A DNA stretch of 30,641 bases from CAZKNF01 sp964554105 (lineage in GTDB: Bacteria > Bacteroidota > Rhodothermia > Rhodothermales > VXPQ01): the NCBI GenBank assembly GCA_964554105.1, contig CAZKNF010000044.1, positions 1 to 30,641 on the forward strand. The letters run 5' to 3'. Below are positions 5,243 to 14,100 of this stretch, one piece after another; the first letter of the stretch is position 1, and each line of letters starts with the position of its first letter. A program made the translations under genes and the position numbers. Below the pieces are notes generated by a model. The model was not told the origin of the DNA and searched no databases. It saw nothing but the letters and a program-made list of their open reading frames with translations.

Positions 5243-7814
5243 CTCTAGTCGCACCGGGCCAAACCGTCATCCCCAGAGACGCGTCGAGGGCAGATCCCTT
5301 CGGCGAACGTTCCACTTCACCTCAGGCCTCACGACGGGCCTTTTTTTCTTTTTCCTCCTATTGGCCGTGCGGCCTGCAAGCGCACAGGAGGGACGGCTGG
5401 AGCGTTCGACTGATACTACCGGGAGCCCCGCTGTGGTAGGCGATGTGAGGTTTGAAGGCAATGATTTCTTCACGGACGATGAACTTGCTCTCCGCGTTCG
5501 TACGCAGCCGAATCGCCGTTTTCTCGGCATCGGCGGACTAACGTGGTGGTTGTGGCTCTACGAGCTGGGTGAGTCTGGCTTTCTCGGAGATCGTGTGGGA
5601 GGGGCCTTGATGGCAGGGGGAGAACCGCCGGCTCATTTGGATTTGAATGTTCTCGCCGCCGACGTTGAGCGCCTGCGACTGCTCTATACCCAGGAGGGAT
5701 TTCGGGATGCGGAGGTGAAGGCCGATGTCGACACCGTAGATGCCGATCAGGTGTCCGTCTTGTTTACAATCGAACCCGGTGCTCCGACGTACATACGGCA
5801 CGTCGAATTCGACGGGCTCGATCGCCTCGACCCGGAACAGCAGGTTCGCTTCGCCCGCGGTACGCTGCTAAGAACCACGCGTGTCAGCCGTGACCGTCCG
5901 CTGTCGTTTACAATGCGCGACCAGCGGTACTCGGAGCCGACGCTCCTCGAGGAACGCCGTCGGCTTTTGAACTTCCTGCGAAATGAAGGCTACGCGTCCG
6001 TCTCGCGCGACTCCATCCGCGCTCTCGTATTTCCGCAGTCCGCCGACAGCTTTGACATCAGATTCCAGGTACATACCGGCCCTCGCTACCGCTTCGGAGA
6101 CGTTCACTTCCAGGTAGAAGGCCCGGAGCCGGCAGTGGAAAGCCGAAGCGATTCGCTCGTCCTGCGCTCTCGATCCGACAGCCTGGTGGACGGAATCGCC
6201 ACCGTCAGTATCGAAAGCGAGGGCAAGCTGTCGCCGAGTCTCCTCGCGAGAACGCTACAATTCCGCCCTGGGGACTGGTACTCCCAGGAAGCTGTCCTGG
6301 CCACAAAGCGCCGCCTGGAAGGTACCGGCGTCTTTCTGTTCACGGACATCGCTGCGCAATCCGCCGACACGATGCGCCTGAGACCGGATGCCCCGCCTCG
6401 ACTTCCACACGCCGTCGATCTGCGGACCCGCCGGCGCCATCAGATCCGGCTCGAAACATTCATGCTCCAGCGCAGCGGGGAGGGCCTCCTGGCCTCGTCC
6501 ACCGAGCTCGGCACCGGCGTCGGCGTGACGTACGAGAACGTCAACCTGCTCGGTCGCGGAGAAACGTTTCGCGTGCAGACGACCGGATCGATTGCCGCAA
6601 ACAACGAGCTCACGTCGTTGGCGGCAACGCAGGCAGAAATCACTACCTCGCTCACCTATCCATACCTCGTAGGGCCGTTCCGAGGACTCGAATCCGCCTT
6701 CGATCTGTACGATGCGCGCACGCGTTTTTCGCTTAGCCTGCTCACAGCCCGCCGAGAAGATATCAAGCTGATTATTCGTGCACGAGGCAACGCGCGATAT
6801 CTGCTCGAAATGCAGCACTCACCCACGATAACGTCGTTTGTGGACCTGATCGACGTGAGTTTGAGCAATCCCGACACGTTGGCCGGATTCGAGGCTGATA
6901 TCCTCGATCGACTGCTGCGGTCGGTTGCCGATCCCGTGCAGCAAGCTCAGATCGTAGAAGATTACACGCTGCCGCAGGTCAATACCGCAATTCGCTACAC
7001 ATTGCGATCTTCCAACGTCAATCCGCTTCGACGTGAACGCGGATACAGTTATGAGGCGGGAATAGAGGTCGGAAACAATCTCCCGTATTTGATGGATCGA
7101 TTTTTATTTACGCCAGGTACGCTCGAGGGCAGCCTCCCCGGAATTCCGATCTTCAGCGAAGATGGGGCTAGAGGGCGCCTCACCTATCGGCAGTATATTC
7201 GACTGGTCGGAGACGCGCGACGATACCTGTCGATCGGCCGCGGAAGCGTTGCCGCGCTCAAACTCATCGGGGGGTTCGCACAGCCGACCGGTACCGCGGA
7301 CGTCATTCCGTTTGACCGCCGATTCTACGCCGGCGGCGCCTCCAGCGTACGGGGCTGGGGGTTGCGGGAGCTCGGCCCGGGCAGCGCCAGATTCGCGGCG
7401 AGATCTGAGATGGATACCACGGTCGTCCCGTCGGGCGATGTCACTAACATTCTCGGGGGCGACGTCAAACTGGAAGCGGGAATCGAAATCCGCACCAATA
7501 TCCTACGCTCCCTCTTCGCCGCCGACTGGCTCGGGGTACTCTTCATGGACGCAGGGAACGTCTGGTTCGGTCCTCGCAATCCCGGTTTCGGCGATGACGT
7601 TCCGGCAAGTGGAAACGGCCGATTTCGTGCCGACACGTTTTTTCGCGAGGTTGGTGTAGGCTCCGGTCTCGGACTCAGAATCGTCTGGGACTACCTCATT
7701 ATCCGCTTCGACCTCGGGGTGAAGGTATACGATCCCCGCCGGCGTTCCGAAGGATTTCTTCCAGACGGATTCGGAGATCTTCAACCGCATTTCGGCATCG
7801 GCCATGCCTTCTGA
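5214..7814 (+). CDS. Omp85-superfamily outer-membrane assembly protein (TamA-like)
   Basis: 866 residues from ATG 5214. The N-terminal signal peptide has the hydrophobic run GLFFFFLLLAV and a likely cleavage after RPASA. Two or more POTRA-like repeats follow; VVGDVRFEGNDFF and YIRHVEFDGLDRL are typical POTRA first strands. The C-terminal half is a 16-strand-type barrel with SSVRGWGL, corresponding to the conserved VRGF/W motif of barrel loop 6. The protein ends in a terminal phenylalanine (IGHAF), as outer-membrane barrels do. It should insert or translocate outer-membrane proteins. No in-frame ATG, GTG or TTG exists between the upstream stop (5242) and the signal peptide, so the start must lie inside the preceding gene (5214, or 5160). 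A terminator-like hairpin sits in the signal-peptide codons. Confidence 0.88.
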   Translation: MTTSISKRTSSSRTGPNRHPQRRVEGRSLRRTFHFTSGLTTGLFFFFLLLAVRPASAQEGRLERSTDTTGSPAVVGDVRFEGNDFFTDDELALRVRTQPNRRFLGIGGLTWWLWLYELGESGFLGDRVGGALMAGGEPPAHLDLNVLAADVERLRLLYTQEGFRDAEVKADVDTVDADQVSVLFTIEPGAPTYIRHVEFDGLDRLDPEQQVRFARGTLLRTTRVSRDRPLSFTMRDQRYSEPTLLEERRRLLNFLRNEGYASVSRDSIRALVFPQSADSFDIRFQVHTGPRYRFGDVHFQVEGPEPAVESRSDSLVLRSRSDSLVDGIATVSIESEGKLSPSLLARTLQFRPGDWYSQEAVLATKRRLEGTGVFLFTDIAAQSADTMRLRPDAPPRLPHAVDLRTRRRHQIRLETFMLQRSGEGLLASSTELGTGVGVTYENVNLLGRGETFRVQTTGSIAANNELTSLAATQAEITTSLTYPYLVGPFRGLESAFDLYDARTRFSLSLLTARREDIKLIIRARGNARYLLEMQHSPTITSFVDLIDVSLSNPDTLAGFEADILDRLLRSVADPVQQAQIVEDYTLPQVNTAIRYTLRSSNVNPLRRERGYSYEAGIEVGNNLPYLMDRFLFTPGTLEGSLPGIPIFSEDGARGRLTYRQYIRLVGDARRYLSIGRGSVAALKLIGGFAQPTGTADVIPFDRRFYAGGASSVRGWGLRELGPGSARFAARSEMDTTVVPSGDVTNILGGDVKLEAGIEIRTNILRSLFAADWLGVLFMDAGNVWFGPRNPGFGDDVPASGNGRFRADTFFREVGVGSGLGLRIVWDYLIIRFDLGVKVYDPRRRSEGFLPDGFGDLQPHFGIGHAF
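5324..5347 (+). terminator. Intragenic terminator-like hairpin in tamA-like signal sequence
   Basis: AGGCC (5324-5328) and GGCCT (5337-5341) form a short perfect stem with an 8-base loop. It is followed directly by a run of seven T (5341-5347) and then more pyrimidines. The form is that of an intrinsic terminator. The T-run also encodes the Phe run of the signal peptide, so chance is possible. Confidence 0.35.
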
Positions 7815-7925
7815 TGTCGCTGGGTGTGCCTCAGTCCTTGTTACAGGTATCGGCTATCTTATTCGTGCCTCCCGGCCGCCACTAGCACGGTGGCCGATTG
7901 CACCGGCAATCCTATATATTCTCCC

Positions 7926-8531
7926 ATGCCAGATACGAACAATTCTGTAAAACGCCTCGCCGGCCGCGCGCGGAGACTGTTCACGCGTGGGCGCGACCCG
8001 AGGGCGATGGAGCTGATCGACGCCCTTCAGCAAGTGTCCATCTTCCGAAATCTTCCGAAAGGTGCCGTTCGCGATCTCGCGGACGCAGTACATGTCCGGA
8101 ATTACAAGCGGGACGAATTTCTTTACTATGAACGAGATCCGGGCCTGGGAATGTACATCGTGCAGCGAGGCAGAATCCGACTGCTGGTAGAGAATGAGAC
8201 GGGAGCCGTCCACGAGCTGCGGCAGGTAGGCGCACACGAGTTCTTCGGCAAGCTATCGCTCCTCGGTGATTTTCCGCGGCTCGAGTCCGCACAGGCCATA
8301 AGCGAGACCCGCGTACTCGGCTTCTTTCGGCCCGATCTGAAAACGATTATTAAGCGACATCCCGGTTCAGGCGCAGCCATTATCGAGACCGTCGCACGCA
8401 ATCTGGCAGCAATGGAGACGGAGCTCACCCGCGTGCTGATGGAGAAGGACGGGAAACTCGAGGCTCGGCGGATGGTCGAGAACGCAGCCGCCCGCGTCGA
8501 AATGATTCCATCGGAATCATCACATACATAA
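7926..8531 (+). CDS. Cyclic-nucleotide-binding-domain protein without visible output domain
   Basis: 201 residues from ATG 7926. The frame extends to a GTG at 7824, but the extra part is not protein-like. Residues about 30-155 form a CNMP-binding fold beginning LIDALQQVSIFRNLP. The phosphate-binding cassette is recognisable as FFGKLSLLGDFPRLESAQA. Relative to the canonical FGE-PR cassette, the arginine is kept (Arg118) and the ribose-binding glutamate is lysine (Lys109), so cAMP binding is uncertain. No helix-turn-helix follows, only a short helical tail. It may signal by protein contact. It lies between the tamA-like gene and the rRNA methyltransferase, only 16 bases from the latter. Confidence 0.82.
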   Translation: MPDTNNSVKRLAGRARRLFTRGRDPRAMELIDALQQVSIFRNLPKGAVRDLADAVHVRNYKRDEFLYYERDPGLGMYIVQRGRIRLLVENETGAVHELRQVGAHEFFGKLSLLGDFPRLESAQAISETRVLGFFRPDLKTIIKRHPGSGAAIIETVARNLAAMETELTRVLMEKDGKLEARRMVENAAARVEMIPSESSHT

Positions 8532-8547
8532 ATCAGTCGTTCAGAGC

Positions 8548-9951
8548 GTGAGATTGAAACGAGGAGACGAAGTAGAGCTCGAAATTGAGAAGTTCGCCGA
8601 TCGCGGCAAATCCCTGGCTCGACTCGACGGCCGCGTCGTATTCGTGGCAGGTGCCGTGCCCGGCGACCGCATCCGCGCTCGCATCGGCAAGACGAGGAAG
8701 CGCCATGCGGAGGCGTATCTCGAAGAGGTTCTCGAACCAAGCTCCCTCCGGACCGAGCCGAGGTGTTTCTACTTCGGAGCGTGCGGCGGATGCAAATGGC
8801 AGCAAGTCGAATACGCGGCGCAGCTCGAGGCGAAAACGCAGAGCGTCCACGACGCACTCGTGCGAATCGGTGGATTTAACGATGTGAAGGTGCGTCCTGC
8901 GATCGGCTCGGAGAACGTCTATTATTATCGCAACAAGATGGAATTCTCCTTCAGCGCGTCGCGATGGCTGACGCGCGAGGAGATCGATACCGGGGAGCAA
9001 TTCGATACCGATTTCGCACTCGGCCTCCACGTGCCCGGCCATTTTGATAAGGTGCTCGATCTCCACGAATGCCACCTGCAGTCAGAGTTGAGCAGCTCGC
9101 TCGTGAACGGTGTTCGCGCGTTTGCCAGGGAGAACGATCTGGAACCATGGGACATCCGCAAACACACAGGCTTCCTCAGGCATCTGGTGATCCGAACGGG
9201 GGAGCGAACCGGCGATTTGATGGTGAACGTTGTGACCAACGGCTGGGACGCCGAACGGATGGATCTCATTGCGGGATTTCTTCGCGATGAGTTTCCCGCC
9301 GTTACGACGTTTGTGAACACAATCAACACGGGCAAGGCGCAAACGGCCTTCGGTGAAGAGATCAGGACCATTTTTGGCTCCGGCGTCATTCACGACAGGA
9401 TCGGCTCGAATGAGTTCGAAATCGCTCCGAATGCGTTCTTTCAGACAAATACGCAGGGCGCCGAACAGCTCTATAACGTGACTCGCACCTTTGCCGAACT
9501 GCGTCCCGACGACGTCGTCTATGATTTGTACTGCGGAGCAGGCACCATTTCGATCTTCATCGCGGGCGATGTCCGACAGGTCGTCGGAATCGAACTCGTC
9601 AACGAAGCGGTCGAGAATGCAAGAGCGAATGCGGAAGCAAACGGCGTTGCCAACTGCGTCTTCGAAGCCGGCGACATGCTGCATCATTTTGATGACGAAT
9701 TCGTGGCACGCCACGGACGTCCGGATGTCCTCATCGTCGACCCTCCGCGCGCCGGGATGCATCCAAAGGTCGTCGATCACGTGGCGAGACTGAGACCAGA
9801 TCGGCTCGTCTATGTGAGCTGCAATCCGCAGACGCAGGCGCGAGACCTGCAAATGCTGGCTCAACACTACGCAATCGAGGACGTGCAGCCAGTGGATCTA
9901 TTTCCCCACACCCACCATATCGAAAACGTGGTAAAATTGCGTCGCGGCTAG
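8548..9951 (+). CDS. rlmD: 23S rRNA (uracil-5-)-methyltransferase, RlmD/RumA family
   Basis: 467 residues from GTG 8548. An N-terminal TRAM domain is followed by the iron-sulphur cysteines Cys73, Cys79 and Cys82 (CFYFGACGGC) and a fourth, Cys175 (HECHL). The SAM-binding motif VYDLYCGAGT and DPPRAGMHP are present. The catalytic nucleophile is Cys425 in VSCNP. The family methylates C5 of uridine in 23S rRNA (U1939 for RlmD) or related RNAs. The exact target cannot be read from sequence, because RlmC, RlmD and TrmA-like relatives share the fold, but the four-cysteine cluster and TRAM domain favour RlmD/RlmCD. Confidence 0.9.
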   Translation: MRLKRGDEVELEIEKFADRGKSLARLDGRVVFVAGAVPGDRIRARIGKTRKRHAEAYLEEVLEPSSLRTEPRCFYFGACGGCKWQQVEYAAQLEAKTQSVHDALVRIGGFNDVKVRPAIGSENVYYYRNKMEFSFSASRWLTREEIDTGEQFDTDFALGLHVPGHFDKVLDLHECHLQSELSSSLVNGVRAFARENDLEPWDIRKHTGFLRHLVIRTGERTGDLMVNVVTNGWDAERMDLIAGFLRDEFPAVTTFVNTINTGKAQTAFGEEIRTIFGSGVIHDRIGSNEFEIAPNAFFQTNTQGAEQLYNVTRTFAELRPDDVVYDLYCGAGTISIFIAGDVRQVVGIELVNEAVENARANAEANGVANCVFEAGDMLHHFDDEFVARHGRPDVLIVDPPRAGMHPKVVDHVARLRPDRLVYVSCNPQTQARDLQMLAQHYAIEDVQPVDLFPHTHHIENVVKLRRG

Positions 9952-9953
9952 AC

Positions 9954-9978
9954 GGCCGGCACGTCTGACGGTCCGGCC
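9954..9978 (+). terminator. Hairpin after rlmD
   Basis: GGCCGG (9954-9959) and CCGGCC (9973-9978) form a 6-bp GC stem with a 13-base loop, starting three bases after the rlmD stop. No T-run follows. It is a candidate transcript end. Confidence 0.4.
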
Positions 9979-10026
9979 AAGTCAGCACTAAATCCGGTAT
10001 CCATATTCGCTGCAGGGAGCAGCATC

Positions 10027-11007
10027 ATGAAGAGAGCCTTCGTAACAGGCGGCACAGGTTTTATCGGCTCACATCTCGCCGAGGAACTGCTTCGCCGCGG
10101 ATACGACGAAGTCCGATGCCTCATCCGCAGCGAGCGAAAGTGGCTGGACGGCATCAATATCGTCGAGGTCCGTGCCGATCTTTTGGATGAGGATGCGGTT
10201 GCTGAAGCTGTGGCGGATGTCGACTTCGTCTATCACGTAGCCGGGCTGACGCGGGCAAAATCATGGAAGGAGTTCGAACGCAGCAACGTCGAGGCGACGA
10301 TGCGGCTTATGGACGTCGTGTCGACGGTCAATCCATCCGTCGAAAAGGTGCTCGTCATGAGCAGTCTGGCTGTCGTGGGTCCATGCCGGGGCGGCGTCGC
10401 AACGGAAGAATCTTCGTTGGAACCCATCAGTCAGTATGGCCGCAGCAAGGCGCTGATGGAGCGGCGGCTGGCTGCGCACGATGGCAATCTGCCGATCACG
10501 GTCATTCGCCCGCCCACAGTGTACGGTCCTCGAGAGCGGGACGTTTTTGCATTCTTCAGGATGCTGAGCAAAGGAATTTGCCCGGTCGTAGGAGATATCA
10601 CCGAGCCGGCACTCAGTCTTGTGCACGTCGCGGATTTGGTCAGGGGAATGGTAGATGCGGCAGAATCTGTCGAAACCACGCACGAAACGTACTTTCTGGG
10701 AAGTGAACCCTTCTATTCCTGGAGCGATATCAAGGATGCGGCGACGGAGGCTCTGGGACGCAAGGCCTTGACTGTCGCGGTTCCGCCTTTCCTCGTCCGA
10801 CCCGTCGGCGCAGCGGTCGAATTGGCTGGCAGGTTTACCGGAACCTATCCGCCGCTAAATCGAGAAAAGGCCCGTGAGATTCGATTCGTATGCAAAAAGT
10901 GCTGCACCGAAAAGGCAAAGCGCGATTTCGGCTATGAACAGCGCGTGCCGCTCGGACGAGGAATCGGAGATACCATCGCCTGGTATCGAGACGAAGGATG
11001 GATATAG
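10027..11007 (+). CDS. NAD(P)-dependent epimerase/dehydratase-like extended SDR
   Basis: 326 residues, start ATG 10027 with GGGAG upstream. The N-terminal Rossmann motif GGTGFIG (8-14) shows an extended short-chain dehydrogenase. The active site has Ser112/Ser113 and the Tyr137-x3-Lys141 pair (YGRSK). VIRPPTVYGPRE is the usual extended-SDR segment after it. Substrates in this group are nucleotide sugars, sterol-like or dihydroflavonol-like compounds, and the specificity cannot be told here. The C-terminal part has an unusual CKKCC cluster (about residues 290-294). It stands alone between rlmD and kgd. Confidence 0.88.
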   Translation: MKRAFVTGGTGFIGSHLAEELLRRGYDEVRCLIRSERKWLDGINIVEVRADLLDEDAVAEAVADVDFVYHVAGLTRAKSWKEFERSNVEATMRLMDVVSTVNPSVEKVLVMSSLAVVGPCRGGVATEESSLEPISQYGRSKALMERRLAAHDGNLPITVIRPPTVYGPRERDVFAFFRMLSKGICPVVGDITEPALSLVHVADLVRGMVDAAESVETTHETYFLGSEPFYSWSDIKDAATEALGRKALTVAVPPFLVRPVGAAVELAGRFTGTYPPLNREKAREIRFVCKKCCTEKAKRDFGYEQRVPLGRGIGDTIAWYRDEGWI

Positions 11008-11010
11008 ATC

Positions 11011-11026
11011 GGCCAATCGCCTGGCC
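11011..11026 (+). terminator. Small hairpin after the SDR gene
   Basis: GGCCA (11011-11015) and TGGCC (11022-11026) form a 5-bp stem with a 6-base loop, four bases after the stop codon. It is weak because there is no T-run. Confidence 0.3.
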
Positions 11027-11176
11027 AAACGATCAGCGACGCGGGCCATCGATTGTCTCGCGTGAGGAGCTGCGATACAAATCGAGAAACTTTCATATTT
11101 GAACTTCGATCACTGAACTCAGCGCACACCGTTTCGTTATCCTTTATCGACAGCGCTTATCAAAATAGATCATGCC

Positions 11177-14100
11177 GTGAGTCTAGGATTTAACACCGGG
11201 TATATCGAGGAGCTCTACCGGCAGTACCTCGACGATCCGGAAAGCGTAAGCGAGAGCTGGCGCGACTTCTTCGCCGATTACCACCCGAGCGAGTCGTTCA
11301 TCGCCGCCAAGGAAGCCCGTCCCCAATCTGCGGTGGAACCCGACAGGCTCGTCGTCAAGGCGCGCCGCGACGGCGGTGACGGTGCGATGCCCGAGCCCGT
11401 GACACCGGCGTCCGCGCCGGAGTCGGCCGACGACGGCGGGAGAACCGAGCCCATCCGTGGAGCGCAGGCGAAGATCGTCGAGAATATGGAGACCAGCCTC
11501 GGCGTGCCGACGGCCACCTCCATGCGGACGGTCCCGGTCAAGCTGATGTCGGAGAATCGTCAGCTCATCAACGACTACCAGCGCTACGTAGGCGGAGAGA
11601 AGGTCTCCTTTACACACCTTATCGCATGGGCGGTCGTGAAGGGCCTGAAGGAATTCTCGAACATGAATACGACGTTCCGTCATGACAACGGCACGCCGGT
11701 TCACGTCATTCCTGAACAGGTAAATCTCGGACTCGCCATCGATATCGAACGGCGAGGTAAACGTACCCTTCTCGTGCCGAATATCAAGGGTGCAGATCGC
11801 ATGAACTTCGCCCAGATCCTGGGCATCTACAACGATATCGTGCGCCGTGCTCGAGACGGAAACCTCGAAATCGCCGACTTCGAAGGAACGTCGGCCACCC
11901 TCACAAATCCCGGTATGATCGGTACGACCATGAGCGTCGCTCGCCTCATGCCGGGACAGGGCGTGATCGTCGGAGCCGGTGCCATCGGGTATCCGCCCGA
12001 ATACTATGCGTACCCGCCCGAGAGCGTCAGCAAGGTCGGCATCTCCGAGGTGATGACGATAACGTCGACGTATGACCACCGCGTCATTCAAGGTGCGGAG
12101 TCCGGCGCGTTCCTCTCATACATCGCAGAGCTGCTGCTCGGACGCCACGATTTCTATCAGGAAATCTTCGAGCATCTGACCATTCCCTATCAGCCGTACT
12201 CGCTCACCACCGACTCGACGCCGCAGCTCGGCGCCGCCGAGCAGTCGGAGGAGATGAGCATGACGCAGAAGCAGGCGCGGGTCCTTCAGTTCATACGATC
12301 GTATCGTGTGCGCGGCCATCTACAGGCGGACGTCAATCCACTCGGATATAGCTGGAGCTACCATCCGGAGCTCGATCCGGCGACGTATGATCTGACCGTA
12401 TGGGATCTTGATCGTGAGTTCGTCACTGGCGGCCTGGGTGGCAAGGACATACGGCCGCTGCGAGAGATCGTCGAGATCGTAAGGGACACGTATACTCGGA
12501 AGATCGGAATCGAGTATATGCACATCTCCGATCCGACGGAGAAGCGCTGGCTGCAGGAGCGGATCGAGCCAGTACGATGCGAGGAGCCCATCACGCCCGA
12601 AGCCAAACGCCGCATTCTCCACAAGCTAAACTCGGCCGAGGCGTTCGAGCGATTCATTCACACGAAGTACATCGGCCACAAGCGCTTTTCGCTGGAAGGC
12701 GCCGAGAGCCTCATTCCGCTGCTCGACGCAGTGCTCTCCGATGCCGCCGAGCAAGAAGCCGAAGAGATCGTGATGGGCATGGCCCACCGTGGCCGCCTCA
12801 ACGTGTTGGCGAATATCCTGAACAAGCCATACGAGGCGATCTTCAGCGAGTTCGAGGGCAACATAGATCCGAATACCACGCAGGGCTCCGGTGATGTGAA
12901 GTACCATCTCGGGGCCAAGGGTGAGCATGAATCGCCAATCGGCGCCAGAGTCAAACTTACCCTCGCGTCGAATCCTAGCCACCTCGAGGCCGTCGACCCG
13001 ATAGTCGAGGGTATGGTTCGAGCGAAGCAGGAGCTGATGCGCGAAAAGAATGTCGATACGCCGGGTGGGGATTATCTGGATTCCATCATCCCGCTGCTTA
13101 TCCATGGCGATGCCGCGTTCGCGGGCCAGGGGGTCGTTTCGGAAACGCTCAATTTGAGCCAACTGCGCGGCTATAAGACAGGTGGTACGATCCACGTGAT
13201 CATCAACAATCAGATCGGCTTTACCACGACGCCGTCCGACGCCCGCAGTTCGACCTACGCGACCGATGTCGCCCGGACTATTCAGGCGCCGATTATCCAC
13301 GTGAACGGCGATGATCCCGAGGCGTGCATTCGCGTCGCGAGGCTTGCGCTCGACTATCGCAACGTCTTCAACAAAGATGTTGTGATCGATATGCTGTGCT
13401 ACCGCGTCCACGGCCACAACGAGGGCGATGAGCCGACGTACACGCAGCCGCTGCTTTACAAGAAAATTGAGGATAAGCGCTCGCCTCGTAAGCTGTATAC
13501 GGAGACGCTCCTGCGCCGGGGAGAGATGGATCCGGTCGAGGCCGAGAAGCTGCTTGAAGACTTTCGCGACCGGCTGCAGGAGGCCTTCGATCGCACCAAG
13601 GAGCTCGACTCGAAAGAAGCCGTCGAGCGGTTCGACTTGCTTCAGAAGAAAAAGAAGGAGAAGCCGGAGCTTAAGGAAGTCGATACGAAAGCACGTCTCG
13701 AAGATCTCGAGTCGATTGTGAAGGCGCTTGTGGAGCTGCCGGATAACATCCATGTCCATAAGAAACTGGTGCGGCAGTTCGAGCGGCGTGGAAAGCTTTT
13801 CTACGACGAAAAGAAGATCGACTGGGCATTCGCGGAAGCGCTTGCCTTTGGATCGCTGCTGCTCGAAGGCTCGACCGTACGAATGAGCGGCCAGGATACG
13901 CGGCGCGGGACGTTCAGCCAGCGTCATGCCGTGCTGTACGATCAAGAGACCGGTGAAGAGTACATCCCGTTGAACAACATCCGCGAGGAGCAGGCGAAGC
14001 TGCTCATTTACGACTCACTCCTCTCGGAGTACGCCGTTGCGGGTTTTGAGTACGGGTACACGGTTGGCGATCCCGCCGCGCTGGTATTATGGGAAGCTCA

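Noticed and set aside
9082..9867. 261-codon open frame on the minus strand
   Set aside because: Fully within rlmD on the opposite strand and without motifs.
12626..13945. 439-codon open frame on the minus strand
   Set aside because: Antisense to the certain kgd gene, with Leu/Arg-rich low-information sequence typical of a mirrored frame.
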